Below, piece after piece: positions 46,468-55,777 of a stretch of DNA of 64,000 nucleotides; the stretch's first letter is position 1; every line of letters begins with the position of its first letter. Source of the DNA: Paucibacter sp. B2R-40 (GTDB taxonomy: Bacteria > Pseudomonadota > Gammaproteobacteria > Burkholderiales > Burkholderiaceae_C); contig NZ_JAJIRP010000001.1 of the NCBI RefSeq assembly GCF_025717555.1, forward strand, positions 839,054 through 903,053. Direction: 5' to 3'. Below the pieces are notes generated by a model. It had not been told where the DNA came from and searched no databases. It worked only from the letters and a program-made list of their open reading frames with translations. A program made the translations under genes and the position numbers.

Positions 46468-47946
46468 TCAGGCCAGGGCCAACTCGAACAGCCGTGCCAA
46501 ATGGCTGGCCTGCAACTGATCCTGGCGGCTCCATAAATGCTTTTGCTGGCAATGCGCCAGCCACAAGACGGCCACCATTTCGCCCTTGACGTACAGCGGC
46601 AGTTCGATGCGGGACAGCGTGCCTGCCGCTTCGGGCAGCGCGCTGAGTTCGGCTTTGAAGGGATGGTTGCTGACGGTACCCAAGGCTTGCGGCTTGCCCG
46701 CGGCGTTGAGCCAATCCAGGTACTGGCTTTGTTCGGCCTGGCGCAAACTTGGGAAGCCGCCCGCTTGGGCGGCCGGCTTGGCCCCGACCCACCAGAATTG
46801 CACCCGGCCGAGGCGCAGAATCTGCTGCGCCTCGGCGCACAGCTGCGCAAGCGCGTTCAGTCTGTCGCCCTGGTGGTTGATCTTCCAGCGCCGGTTCGAC
46901 AGACTCAGCAGCTGGGCTTCGGCGGCTTGCCGGGCGGGGTCGAAAAAGCTTGCCAGCCCGGGGCGCACCGGGCTGCTCAGGCGTTCGATCTCGGCCTGCA
47001 AATTCAAATGTTGCCAAAGATGCGGAATAGCGGCGTCTTTATCGCCTTGTTGATCATGCAATTTGGCCAAGAGCAGATGGGCCTGGCTTTGCTGTGGGCG
47101 CGAGTGAATGCGATTGGCCAGCAGCAGGCCATGCTCGGTGCTGCGGATGGCGCCGGCGCGGTCGCCGCGCGCCAGGGAGATATCGGTCCAGGTGCGGCTG
47201 GCGGCGGCCTCGAGCCAGCTGTGGCCGAGCTTGGCGGCAATGCTCAAGGCCAGCCGGCAGTCCACCGTCGCCCAATCAAGCCGGCCGCGCGCGAGTGCCG
47301 CGCGCGCCAATTGCCAATGCGCCTCGGCTTCGTATTCCCGATGTTGGCCGCGCCGCGCTGCAGCCAGGCCGTGGCTGAAATGGCGTTCGGCGTCGTCGAG
47401 CTGATGGGTTTCGAAATGGCCGACACCGATATTCAAGGCCAGCTTGGCCGCCAGATAGCTGTCATCGGCTGCGCCCAGTAGTTGGGCGGCCTCGCCATGC
47501 ACCTCGCGCCCACGTGCCCAGGCGCCGAAAGCGTAATGAATTTGACCCAGCCCGATTCGCGCCGCGGCCCCGGCACGTGCGTCGGGCACGGCGGCGGCCA
47601 ATTCGGCCGACTGATTCCAGTGCTCGGTGGCTTCGAAGTACTCGCCTTGCTGGTAGGCGATGCGGCCCAAGGCCTCGTGCAAGCGCGCCCCTTGCAAGGG
47701 ATGGGCGTCCACGTCCAAGTCGGCCTGAGCCTGCAGCAGCGCCGCTTGCAACTCCAAAGCGCGCCCGCGATGTTCAAGCAGATAGAAGTGTGCGTACAGC
47801 GCATCGCTGGCTGCTGCGTGTTGGCCCGCAGTCTTGGCCGAATGCTCAAGTGCCGCCAGGCGCAGCAAGGCGCTGTTGGGGTGGCGCTGCGCTACCCTTG
47901 AGAGGCGCTTCAGGACTTCGGGGGGCAGGGCGTCGGCTTCGGTCAC
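46468..47946 (-). CDS. TPR-repeat protein with C-terminal GAF-like domain
   Basis: 492 residues, cytoplasmic. Residues 20-320 are helical tetratricopeptide-like repeats (for example ALGRIAYQQGEYFEATEHWN and AEAHWQLARAALARGRLDWA). The last 160 residues (about 330-490) look GAF-like: LNALAQLCAEAQQILRLGRV, SRIELPLYVKGEMVAVLWLA. There is no visible kinase, cyclase or DNA-binding output domain, so it may be a regulator lacking its output or a scaffold. It is convergent with ung; their stops abut. Confidence 0.75.
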   Translation of the reverse strand: MTEADALPPEVLKRLSRVAQRHPNSALLRLAALEHSAKTAGQHAAASDALYAHFYLLEHRGRALELQAALLQAQADLDVDAHPLQGARLHEALGRIAYQQGEYFEATEHWNQSAELAAAVPDARAGAAARIGLGQIHYAFGAWARGREVHGEAAQLLGAADDSYLAAKLALNIGVGHFETHQLDDAERHFSHGLAAARRGQHREYEAEAHWQLARAALARGRLDWATVDCRLALSIAAKLGHSWLEAAASRTWTDISLARGDRAGAIRSTEHGLLLANRIHSRPQQSQAHLLLAKLHDQQGDKDAAIPHLWQHLNLQAEIERLSSPVRPGLASFFDPARQAAEAQLLSLSNRRWKINHQGDRLNALAQLCAEAQQILRLGRVQFWWVGAKPAAQAGGFPSLRQAEQSQYLDWLNAAGKPQALGTVSNHPFKAELSALPEAAGTLSRIELPLYVKGEMVAVLWLAHCQQKHLWSRQDQLQASHLARLFELALA

Positions 47947-48132
47947 GGCTGGCTAAATCAAGGCTTGGGGGGTGTAGGTGCAGGCTTTGCGGCTGGCGCG
48001 GCTCGGCCCAAAACCGCAAGGATAGCCGCTGCGCTCAGCGGCCTCGGCAAAACCCGACGAGGCAGCATTTGGCAAGCGCCCAAAAGGAGCCGGCGCGCGG
48101 GCTTGAACGAAGGTTCACCTAAGGTAAACACC

Positions 48133-48174
48133 AATGCCAGTTTCATTGACTGGCATTATTTTTGGTATTAGACT
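48133..48174 (+). promoter_or_regulatory. nag promoter with palindromic operator
   Basis: AATGCCAGT-N7-ACTGGCATT is a perfect 9-bp inverted repeat at 48133-48157. It overlaps a -35 box TTGACT (48146-48151), followed after 17 bp by a -10-like TAGACT (48169-48174). A second half-site pattern TGGTATT/TGGTATC is at 48163-48180. The expected start of transcription falls at or near the nagK ATG 48184. NagR (49122-49853) is the natural candidate repressor. Confidence 0.6.
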
Positions 48175-48183
48175 GGTATCGCT

Positions 48184-49110
48184 ATGACATCCAAGCCCGA
48201 CTCTTCTCGCACCCACATTCTCGTCCAGCCTGACAGCGCTGCGCGCTTTCTGATTGGCGTTGACGGCGGCGGCACTGGCACGCGGGTCAGACTGACTGAT
48301 TTGCAGGGACGGGTGCTGGGTCAAGGCGATGCCGGCCCGTCTGCTTTGGGGCAGGGTGCCGAGCAGGCTTGGTTGCATATTCAACAGGCCGTGGCGGTGG
48401 CGGCGGCACAGGCGGGTTTGGTGAATTTGGCGCCCGCCGACTGTGCCATCGGACTTGGTTTGTCTGGCGCCGGCGTGCCAACGCAGGCGGCCGAATTTTT
48501 GGCGCGCCAGCCCGGCTATGCCGCGCTGGCGCTGGATAACGACGGGTTCACCACCGTTTTGGGCGCGCATGCCGGCCAGCCGGGTGCGGTGGTGGCCTCG
48601 GGCACCGGCTCGGTCGGCGAGGTCTTGCGCCGTGACGGCTCGCGCGGCTTGGCCGGCGGTTGGGGCTGGATCGCCGGCGACGAAGGCAGCGGCGCCTGGT
48701 TGGGCTTGAAGGCCATGCGCCATGCCTGTCAGGCGCTGGACGGCCGCGTGCCGGTCGGCCCCCTGGCGCAGGCGATTTGGGCTGTGGCGGGGTCGCACAC
48801 CGAGGCGATGCTCGCCTGGGGTGCCGTGGCTGGGCAACATGCCTATGCCAGCTTGGCGCCCTTGGTGTTTGATTGCGCGGGCAGTGACCCCGTGGCGGCG
48901 GGCTTTGTGGCCGAGGCGGTGTTGGAGCTGGAAAAGCTGGCGCATGCCTTGGACCCCGACGCAAGCCTGCCCTTGGCCCTGTGCGGCAGTGTTGCGCTGC
49001 GCTTGGCTCCCGACTTCTCTGCCGCCCTGCGCGCCCGTTGTGTGCCCCCCCAGGGTGACTCGGCCGACGGCGGCGTGCATCTGGTGCGCGGCGCACTCCA
49101 ACAACAGTAG
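48184..49110 (+). CDS. nagK: BadF/BadG-family N-acetylglucosamine kinase
   Basis: 308 residues of the ASKHA (actin-like ATPase) fold. The phosphate-1 loop FLIGVDGGGTGTRVRL, the ASGTGSVGEVL phosphate-2 loop and GGWGWIAGDEGSGAWLGLKA are diagnostic of eukaryotic-type NAGK and bacterial glucosamine kinases. It would phosphorylate cytoplasmic N-acetylglucosamine. ATG 48184 is the only possible start before the domain, has no ribosome site and probably makes a near-leaderless mRNA. First gene of the nag operon. Confidence 0.9.
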   Translation: MTSKPDSSRTHILVQPDSAARFLIGVDGGGTGTRVRLTDLQGRVLGQGDAGPSALGQGAEQAWLHIQQAVAVAAAQAGLVNLAPADCAIGLGLSGAGVPTQAAEFLARQPGYAALALDNDGFTTVLGAHAGQPGAVVASGTGSVGEVLRRDGSRGLAGGWGWIAGDEGSGAWLGLKAMRHACQALDGRVPVGPLAQAIWAVAGSHTEAMLAWGAVAGQHAYASLAPLVFDCAGSDPVAAGFVAEAVLELEKLAHALDPDASLPLALCGSVALRLAPDFSAALRARCVPPQGDSADGGVHLVRGALQQQ

Positions 49111-49121
49111 AGCCCAGCGAT

Positions 49122-49853
49122 ATGACCTTCCAATTCAAAGCCGACCCGGACGCCGCGTCGCCGCTGTACATGCAGTTGGCGCACAAGCTGGCGCAGGCGA
49201 TTCGCCAGGGCGAGTACCACGCCGAAGAGGCGCTGCCGTCCGAGCGGGTGTTGGCGGAATCGCTGGAGTTGTCGCGCGTCACCGCGCGCAAGGCGATCGA
49301 CCGTTTGGTCGAGCAGGGCCTGATCATTCGCAAGCGCGGTTCGGGCAACTACATTGCACCCAAGCTTGAGCAGCCACTGTCGCGGCTGACCAGTTTCTCT
49401 GAAGAGTTGCACCAGCGCGGCTTCAAGCCCAGTTCGCGTTGGTTGGCGCGCAGCTTCACGCCGGCCGCGCCCGATGAGCAGCTCAGCTTGGGGTTGGGTA
49501 CCGGCGAACGCGTGGCGCGCCTGGAGCGCTTGCGCTTGGCCGATGCGGTGGTGATGAATTACGAAGTCACGGTGATGCCGGAGGCGGTCTTGCCCGATCC
49601 GATGGCGGTGCAGGCCTCGCTGTACGAGCATCTGGCCACCTTGGGTGTGGCGCCGGTGCGGGCTCTGCAACATATCCGTGCCATCAACGCCGACGCGAAA
49701 TTGGCCGGCTTGCTGGAAGTGCCGGTCGGGCAGGCGGTCTTGTTCATCACGCGGGTCGGCTATCTGGAGTCGGGTTTGGCTGTCGAGCTGACGCATTCGT
49801 ATTGCCGCAGCGACTACTACGATTTTGTTGCCGAGATGCGGCGCGAGGGGTAA
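49122..49853 (+). CDS. nagR: GntR/HutC-family transcriptional regulator of the nag genes
   Basis: 243 residues. An N-terminal winged helix (SPLYMQLAHKLAQAIRQGEY, LPSERVLAESLELSRVTARK, GLIIRKRGSGNYIAP) is followed by a UTRA ligand domain (SFSEELHQRGFKPSSRWL ... FITRVGYLESGLAVELTHSY). UTRA regulators of nag operons bind glucosamine-6-phosphate or N-acetylglucosamine-6-phosphate. Its place between nagK and nagA and the palindrome before nagK support a NagR-type role, as inference from context. Confidence 0.9.
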   Translation: MTFQFKADPDAASPLYMQLAHKLAQAIRQGEYHAEEALPSERVLAESLELSRVTARKAIDRLVEQGLIIRKRGSGNYIAPKLEQPLSRLTSFSEELHQRGFKPSSRWLARSFTPAAPDEQLSLGLGTGERVARLERLRLADAVVMNYEVTVMPEAVLPDPMAVQASLYEHLATLGVAPVRALQHIRAINADAKLAGLLEVPVGQAVLFITRVGYLESGLAVELTHSYCRSDYYDFVAEMRREG

Positions 49854-49857
49854 AGCT

Positions 49858-50982
49858 TTGGCTCAGCTAATAGACGGCTACGTGCTGACACCGCAGGGCT
49901 TTGTGCGCGGTTTTATCGAGATCAGCGAAGGTCGCATCATCCGCATTGAGGGCGAGGCCGTCACTGAAGCCCAAGTCCGCCACGACAAGCTGGCCTTGCC
50001 CATCGTGCTGCCGGGTTTCATCGACGTGCATGTGCACGGCGGCGGTGGCCATGACACGATGGAAGGCGGCGACGCCGCGCTGCAGATGTCGCGCCTGCAT
50101 GTCAAGCATGGCACGACGGCGATGCTGGCCACCACCATGACCGCACCGCTGGCCGATATCGAAGCGGCCTTGACGGCCTTGGGTCCGGTTTGTCGTGCGC
50201 GTGCGCCCAATGCGGCCCGCATCCTGGGCGTGCATCTCGAAGGCCCCTACATCAACCCCGGCAAGCTGGGCGCACAGCCCGACTTCGCCAAGCCGGCCAG
50301 CATGGCCGAAATCCAGGCGCTGAATGCGCTGGCACCGATCAAGCTGATCACCTTGGCGCCCGAGATGGCCGGCACGCTGGAACTGATTGGCGAGTTGCGC
50401 GCGGCCGGCTTCCAGGTGCAGATCGGCCACACCGCCGGCACCTATGAAGACGGCGTGGCGGCGATCAATAAAGGCGCCGGTGGTTTCACGCATTTGTTCA
50501 ATGCGATGACCGGCCTGCACCACCGCGAGCCCGGCATGGTCGGCGCGGCCTTGGCCCATGCCCGTTACGCCGAAATCATCCCCGACCTGCTGCATGTGCA
50601 TCCGGGCGCGATCCGGGTTGCGATGCGCTCGATTCCCTGCACCTTTTGCGTTACCGATTCGACCGCCGCGGCCGGCATGCCCGATGGCGACTACAAACTC
50701 GGCAGCCACACCGTCACCAAGTGCATGGGCGGCGTGCGTCTGCCCGATGGCACCTTGGCCGGCAGTACGCTGACCATGGACCAAGCGCTGCGCAATCTGG
50801 TCTGGTTGGGCCTGGAGATCGAAGACGCGTCCAAACGCGTCTCGACCTATGCGGCTGACTACCTGGGCTTGAGTGACCGAGGTCAGTTGACGGTCGGTGC
50901 CTGGGCTGATGTGGTCGTGCTGGACCGTCAGCTGCAATTGCAGCGCGTGTTTGTCGAGGGGGAAGAAATTGAACTCGCGTGA
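49858..50982 (+). CDS. nagA: N-acetylglucosamine-6-phosphate deacetylase
   Basis: 374 residues of the amidohydrolase fold. Metal and substrate residues lie in VLPGFIDVHVHGGGGHDTME, LGVHLEGPYINPGKLGAQP, the His of VQIGHTAGTYEDG, THLFNAMTGLHHREPG and CVTDSTAAAGMPDG. It removes the acetyl group, giving glucosamine-6-phosphate. I choose TTG 49858, 4 bases after the nagR stop, because GAGGGG lies 7 bases upstream and no ATG fits; a frame from 49825 is inside nagR. Confidence 0.93.
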   Translation: MAQLIDGYVLTPQGFVRGFIEISEGRIIRIEGEAVTEAQVRHDKLALPIVLPGFIDVHVHGGGGHDTMEGGDAALQMSRLHVKHGTTAMLATTMTAPLADIEAALTALGPVCRARAPNAARILGVHLEGPYINPGKLGAQPDFAKPASMAEIQALNALAPIKLITLAPEMAGTLELIGELRAAGFQVQIGHTAGTYEDGVAAINKGAGGFTHLFNAMTGLHHREPGMVGAALAHARYAEIIPDLLHVHPGAIRVAMRSIPCTFCVTDSTAAAGMPDGDYKLGSHTVTKCMGGVRLPDGTLAGSTLTMDQALRNLVWLGLEIEDASKRVSTYAADYLGLSDRGQLTVGAWADVVVLDRQLQLQRVFVEGEEIELA

Positions 50983-52024
50983 GTGCTTGCCGGCGCGCGT
51001 TTACGCCTCCCGCATGCAAGAAGAGGCGCTGGGCGCCCCGGCCGCCGTGGCGTACCAGCTGGCTCATGACCGCAACGCCTATGCCGAACTCGGCGAGGCA
51101 CTGCGCGAGCAGCCTCCCAGCAGCTTGTTGACCGTGGCGCGCGGCAGCTCCGACCATGCGGCGCATTACATGGCCTATCTGATGATGGCGCGCATGGGTC
51201 GGCTGGTGACTTCGCTGCCGATGTCGCTGGTGACGCTGTACCAAAGCAAGATCCGCTGCGAGGGACTGGTGTCGTTCGCATTTTCGCAGTCGGGCCAAAG
51301 CCCGGATCTGATCGCGCCGACCGGGTTCTTCCGCGCCGGCGGTGCTCGCACGGTGGCTTTTGTCAACGCCGAGGGCTCGCCGCTGGCCGAAGCCGCGCAG
51401 TTCGTCTTCCCGCTGCACAGCGGCCCCGAGCTGAGCGTGGCCGCGACCAAGAGCTATATCTGCCAGCTGGTGGCCGGCGCCCGTGTGGTGGCTGCCTGGA
51501 GCGCTGATGATGATTTGCAGGCCGCGCTGGAACAGTTGCCGGCTGCTTTGGAGCAAGCCGCGCAGCAGCGCTGGGATGTGGCCGTCGAGGTTTTGAAGGA
51601 TGTCGACAAGCTGTTGGTCATTGGCCGCGGCACCGGCTACGCCGTGGCGATGGAAGCGGCGCTGAAATTCAAGGAAACCTGCGGCATCCAGGCCGAGGCT
51701 TTCTCCGGCGCCGAGGTCAAGCATGGCCCGATGGCGCTGATTGAAGAGGGCTATCCGATGCTGGTATTCGCGCCGCGCGGCCCAGCTCAAGCCGGCTTGC
51801 TGGCCTTGGCCGAGGAGATGCGCGGCCGGGGTGCGCGCGTGCTGCTGGCCGCACCTGCGGGTACGCCGGGCGCTGAACTCACTTTGAGCTGCACCGGCAA
51901 TGAGGACCTGGATCCGATCGCCGTGGTGCAGAGTTTCTATCCAATGGTGGAAGCGCTGGCTCGCGCACGCGGCCGCAATCCCGACTCGCCGCCGCATCTG
52001 GCCAAAGTCACCAAGACCAACTGA
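50969..52024 (+). CDS. nagB-II: SIS-domain glucosamine-6-phosphate deaminase (NagB-II type)
   Basis: 351 residues with two sugar-isomerase (SIS) domains, similar to the isomerase half of GlmS but without the glutaminase. SSLLTVARGSSDHAAHYMAY, FAFSQSGQSPDLIAPT and GPELSVAATKSYICQL in the first half and KLLVIGRGTGYAVAMEAALK and AEVKHGPMALIEEGYPML in the second are characteristic. It would convert glucosamine-6-phosphate to fructose-6-phosphate. The start is probably TTG 50969 (GAGGGGGA upstream, overlapping nagA by 14 bp); TTG 50987 or ATG 51014 are alternatives. Confidence 0.87.
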   Translation: MNSRECLPARVYASRMQEEALGAPAAVAYQLAHDRNAYAELGEALREQPPSSLLTVARGSSDHAAHYMAYLMMARMGRLVTSLPMSLVTLYQSKIRCEGLVSFAFSQSGQSPDLIAPTGFFRAGGARTVAFVNAEGSPLAEAAQFVFPLHSGPELSVAATKSYICQLVAGARVVAAWSADDDLQAALEQLPAALEQAAQQRWDVAVEVLKDVDKLLVIGRGTGYAVAMEAALKFKETCGIQAEAFSGAEVKHGPMALIEEGYPMLVFAPRGPAQAGLLALAEEMRGRGARVLLAAPAGTPGAELTLSCTGNEDLDPIAVVQSFYPMVEALARARGRNPDSPPHLAKVTKTN

Positions 52025-52035
52025 TCGCCCCCGTT

Positions 52036-53511
52036 ATGACTGCATTCCACCCCGGCCAACTCGTGATGGTCGACATCCAGGGCAAGACACTGGACGCCGC
52101 CACCGCCGCCTTTTTGCGTGACAACCAGGTACGGGCCGTGTGCCTGTTTCGTAAAAACCTCGGCACCGAAGCCGAAGTGCGCCAACTGACCCGCGATTTG
52201 CGCGCAGTGATGGGCCCGACCGCCTTGATCGGCCTCGATCAAGAAGGTGGTTCGGTGGTGCGCGCGACCTTCTTGCCACAAGCCCCTTCGGCGATGGCCT
52301 TGGGCGCGGCCGATGATGCGAGCTTGGCCGAGCAGGTTGGCGCGGGCGTTGCGCGCGGCTTGGCCAGCATCGGCGTGAACTGGAACTTCGCGCCGGTTCT
52401 GGACATCAATAACAACCCGGCCAATCCGGTCATCGCCGAGCGCAGCTTCTCCGAAGATGCCGATGATGTGACCCGTTTGGCCGGCGCCTGGATGCGCGGC
52501 TCGCTCAAGGAAGGCGTGGCCTGCTGCGTCAAGCATTTCCCAGGTCACGGCGACACCCATGTGGATTCGCACCTCGCCCTGCCGACCGTGGACAAGAGCC
52601 GCGCCGAGCTGGACGCGCTGGAGTTGCGCCCCTTCAAGGCCTTGCGTGATGAAGCGCCGGCAGTGATGACGGCTCACATCGTCTACCCGCAGATCGATCC
52701 CGAGCATCCGGCCACGCTGTCGACCAAGATTTTGCGCGACATCTTGCGCGTCGAATGGGGTTACGACGGTGTCGTGATCACCGATGCCTTGATGATGAAG
52801 GCGATCTTCGAGCGCTATGGCTATGCGCGTGCGGCGGTGATGGCCATCCAAGCCGGCGCCGACATGATCCTGGCCCAGGGCGATCTGGAAGAGCAGGGCA
52901 AGTCGATTCAAGCGCTGGTGGATGCCTTCGCCAGCGGCGAGTTGACGGCCGAGCAAGGCCGCATTGCTTGCGCCCGCTTGGACAAGCTGGCGCTGGCCTA
53001 CCCGGTGCGCCATGACGATTACCTTGGTGCGCCGCGCGAGGCCGATGATGTCTTGATGCGCAAGGCCTGGGCCGCTGGCCTGACCGCGCTGCGTGGCGCC
53101 GCGCCGCCGGCACTGAATGCGGCCTTGCGTGTGTTCGTGCAGCCCGAAGTGCCGACCGACGGCGTGTCGGAAGCCGGCCCGCTGGGCCAGCAGATCGTGG
53201 AGCTGTTCAGCGCCTTTCCGAATGCACAGATTCAGTATGTCGACGACATCCTCAATCTGGACTGGGCCGAGGTGCCGCAGGACGGGCGCCTCAATATCGT
53301 CGCCTCCACGCATCGCATGCGTTATGGCGCAAATGCACAGACTTGGCGGCCCGATCTGCATCTGGTGCTGTGGAACCCGTTCCAGGCCCACGATGTACCC
53401 GCGCCAACCGTTGTGACCTGGGGTTATGCCGATGGCGCCCTGGCGGGCTTGAAGGCCTGGCTGGAAGGGCGCGCCAGCGCCACGGCAACATCGCCCGTCA
53501 ACTTGGACTGA
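52036..53511 (+). CDS. nagZ: GH3 beta-N-acetylhexosaminidase (NagZ-like)
   Basis: 491 residues, family GH3. The NagZ motif KHFPGHGDTHVDSHLALPTV carries the Asp-His acid/base pair and VVITDALMMKAIFERYG the nucleophile Asp. It removes terminal N-acetylglucosamine from chito-oligosaccharides or muropeptides. It is longer than the minimal cell-wall-recycling NagZ (about 340), with a second domain of about 150 residues, and it has no signal peptide, so it acts in the cytoplasm. Located 11 bp after the deaminase gene. Confidence 0.93.
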   Translation: MTAFHPGQLVMVDIQGKTLDAATAAFLRDNQVRAVCLFRKNLGTEAEVRQLTRDLRAVMGPTALIGLDQEGGSVVRATFLPQAPSAMALGAADDASLAEQVGAGVARGLASIGVNWNFAPVLDINNNPANPVIAERSFSEDADDVTRLAGAWMRGSLKEGVACCVKHFPGHGDTHVDSHLALPTVDKSRAELDALELRPFKALRDEAPAVMTAHIVYPQIDPEHPATLSTKILRDILRVEWGYDGVVITDALMMKAIFERYGYARAAVMAIQAGADMILAQGDLEEQGKSIQALVDAFASGELTAEQGRIACARLDKLALAYPVRHDDYLGAPREADDVLMRKAWAAGLTALRGAAPPALNAALRVFVQPEVPTDGVSEAGPLGQQIVELFSAFPNAQIQYVDDILNLDWAEVPQDGRLNIVASTHRMRYGANAQTWRPDLHLVLWNPFQAHDVPAPTVVTWGYADGALAGLKAWLEGRASATATSPVNLD

Positions 53512-53524
53512 ACCCGGACACCCC

Positions 53525-54847
53525 ATGAGCTCATCCACCCTGACCGCCAAGACCTCATTGAATCCGGCTGCTACACAAGCGCGCACCCCGGCGACCTGGG
53601 TATTGAGCCTGTACTTTCTGCAGGGCCTGCCATTTTTCATGGTGAATGTGGTGGCCGGGCTGATGCTCAAAAGCCTGGGGGTCTCTAACGAGGACATCAC
53701 CCGTTGGACCGGCCTGCTGGGCTTGGCGTGGGTGTTCAAGCCGCTGTGGAGCCCCTTGCTGGAATTGGCGCCGAGCAAGAAGTGGATGGTGATTGTGTTT
53801 CAGGCCGTCGGCGCGGTCGCGCTCGGCTTGATTGCCTTGTCATTGAATTTACCGAACTTTTTCGTGCTGTGTATCGCGATGTTGGCCGTGGCCTCGATCG
53901 CCTCGGCCTCACATGACATCGTCTGCGACGGCCTCTACATCGCCACCCTGAATGGCAAACAGCGCGCCGTCTGGGCCGGTTGGCTGGGTACTTGCTTCAA
54001 CGGCTCCAAGCTGTTTGCGATGGGCGGCTTGGTGATTTTGGCCGGACATCTGGAGAAGACAGCCGGCCCGGTGGTCGCGTGGGCGACGGTGTTCGCGATT
54101 GCCGCGCTGACCATGGCGGTGCTGGCCGGCTATCACGTCTGGGCCTTGCCGGACACGCGCAAGAGCGTCGCGGTCGACGCAGCCGGCGAGGTCGCAGGCA
54201 CCTTGGGCGATGTGATCCGCAGCTTCTTTCAGTTGAAGGGCGTTTGGACGGCGATCGCTTTTATTCTGCTGTTTCGCGCCGGTGAGTCGCAGGTGCAGGC
54301 CTTGGGGCCGCTGTTCATGAAGGATGCGCGCGAGCTGGGTGGTCTGGGCATGGCGACCACCGATGTGGGCCTGTCCTACGGCACGGCCGGCACCTTGGCT
54401 TTCCTGGCGGGCAGTATTGCTTCGGGCTACTTCACTGCCTGGTTGGGCCTGCGCCGAGCGATGTTGTGGCTGCTGCTGGCGATGAATCTGCCGAACCTGG
54501 CCTTCTACCTGTTGGCGATGTTCCAGCCTACTGATCTGTGGGCGATTTCGCTGGCGGTGAGCCTGGAGACTTTTGGCTATGGCTTTGGCTTCGTTGCGGT
54601 GATTCTGTTCATGATGCAGTTCGTCGCCAAGAGCAAATACCAGACGGCGCATTACGCGATTGCGACCGGTTTCATGGCCTTGGGTTATGTGATCTTCAAA
54701 TCGGTCAGCGGTGATATTCAGAAGTTCCTGGGCTATCAAAACTTCTTCCTGTGGGTCTTACTCTCGGCTGTGCCGGTATTCTTGATGATGCGTATCCTGC
54801 CCATCCGCGAGGATGAAGAGGCGCAAGAAGGCAAGTCAGCAGCATGA
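53525..54847 (+). CDS. AmpG-like MFS transporter
   Basis: 440 residues, 12 predicted membrane segments. The opening WVLSLYFLQGLPFFMVNVVA followed by MLKSLGVSNEDITRWTGLLG and WVFKPLWSPLLEL is typical of AmpG permeases, which import N-acetylglucosamine-anhydromuropeptides. Here, among nag genes, it most likely imports N-acetylglucosamine or chitobiose across the inner membrane. It overlaps the GH16-like gene by ATGA (54844-54847). Confidence 0.88.
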   Translation: MSSSTLTAKTSLNPAATQARTPATWVLSLYFLQGLPFFMVNVVAGLMLKSLGVSNEDITRWTGLLGLAWVFKPLWSPLLELAPSKKWMVIVFQAVGAVALGLIALSLNLPNFFVLCIAMLAVASIASASHDIVCDGLYIATLNGKQRAVWAGWLGTCFNGSKLFAMGGLVILAGHLEKTAGPVVAWATVFAIAALTMAVLAGYHVWALPDTRKSVAVDAAGEVAGTLGDVIRSFFQLKGVWTAIAFILLFRAGESQVQALGPLFMKDARELGGLGMATTDVGLSYGTAGTLAFLAGSIASGYFTAWLGLRRAMLWLLLAMNLPNLAFYLLAMFQPTDLWAISLAVSLETFGYGFGFVAVILFMMQFVAKSKYQTAHYAIATGFMALGYVIFKSVSGDIQKFLGYQNFFLWVLLSAVPVFLMMRILPIREDEEAQEGKSAA

Positions 54848-55755
54848 ACCGGCACGTGGTCAAGACCTTGCTGAGTTTGCTGACGCTCTGGGCTTCGGCT
54901 GTGCCTGCTGCTGCGCCTGAGCGCTTCTTTGATGACTTCAGCTATGCGGACGCAGCCGCGATGGCGGCCAAGGGTTGGACGCCGCGCGAAAAGGCGGGCC
55001 ACCCCGGCGTCGAGGGTGCGACCTGGAGCGCCTCTCAGTTCCGCCTGCTGGATGATCCGCTGAGCCAGGGCAATCGGATCTTGCGCCTAACAGCCAGCAC
55101 CGACGGTACGGGAGTCGGCACCACACAGACCCAGCTTTGCCACGCCCGCAAGTATCTCGAAGGCACCTACGCCGCCCGCATCCGCTTCAGCGATCAACCG
55201 GTGGCCGGCGTTGATGGCGACCCGGTGATCCAGACTTTTTATGCGGTCACGCCGCTCAAGCATGACTTCGACCCTGATTTTTCAGAGATGGACTGGGAGT
55301 ATTTGCCCAATGGCGGTTGGGGCAGCGAGAAGACGCGGCTCTACGGCATCGCTTGGCAGACTGTGCAGCTCAACCCCTGGCAGGCGCATAACCAGCAGCA
55401 CGAGGAATTCGGCAGTTTGGACGGTTGGCATCAGCTGATGATGCAGGTCAGCGAAGGCAAGGTAAAGCTGTTCCTGGATGGGCGTCAAATCGCCACACAT
55501 GGCGGGAGAACCTATCCGGTCTCGCCGATGTCGATCAACTTCAATCTCTGGTTCTCCCCGGGCGGGCTTTTGGCCAAGACCGAGCAGGCACGCCGTTACG
55601 AGCAGGATGTTGATTGGGTCTTCCATGCCCGCAACGAAGTGCTGAGCCCGGCGCAGGTGAATGCCGAGGTGGCCAAGTTCAGGACTGCCGGTATCGCCCA
55701 AACCGATAACGTGCCTGCAGCCACGCCGGCCTTGAGCAGTCTTTGCGACTTCTGA
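54844..55755 (+). CDS. Secreted GH16-like glycoside hydrolase
   Basis: 303 residues. A signal peptide (MNRHVVKTLLSLLTLWASAV ... PAAA) is followed by a concanavalin-like domain, with the catalytic ExDxE pattern of GH16 in FDPDFSEMDWEYLPNGGWGS and flanking WHQLMMQVSEGKVKLFLDGR. GH16 enzymes cleave beta-1,3/1,4 glucans or galactans; a role in a nag operon is unusual and the substrate is open. It is coupled to the MFS gene and precedes nagX by 22 bp. Confidence 0.8.
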   Translation: MNRHVVKTLLSLLTLWASAVPAAAPERFFDDFSYADAAAMAAKGWTPREKAGHPGVEGATWSASQFRLLDDPLSQGNRILRLTASTDGTGVGTTQTQLCHARKYLEGTYAARIRFSDQPVAGVDGDPVIQTFYAVTPLKHDFDPDFSEMDWEYLPNGGWGSEKTRLYGIAWQTVQLNPWQAHNQQHEEFGSLDGWHQLMMQVSEGKVKLFLDGRQIATHGGRTYPVSPMSINFNLWFSPGGLLAKTEQARRYEQDVDWVFHARNEVLSPAQVNAEVAKFRTAGIAQTDNVPAATPALSSLCDF

Positions 55756-55777
55756 TTCGTCCACAGAAAACTTTGAG

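Noticed and set aside
47514..48122. Long plus-strand frames opposite the TPR gene
   Set aside because: Arg/Pro-rich translations typical of high-GC shadow frames.
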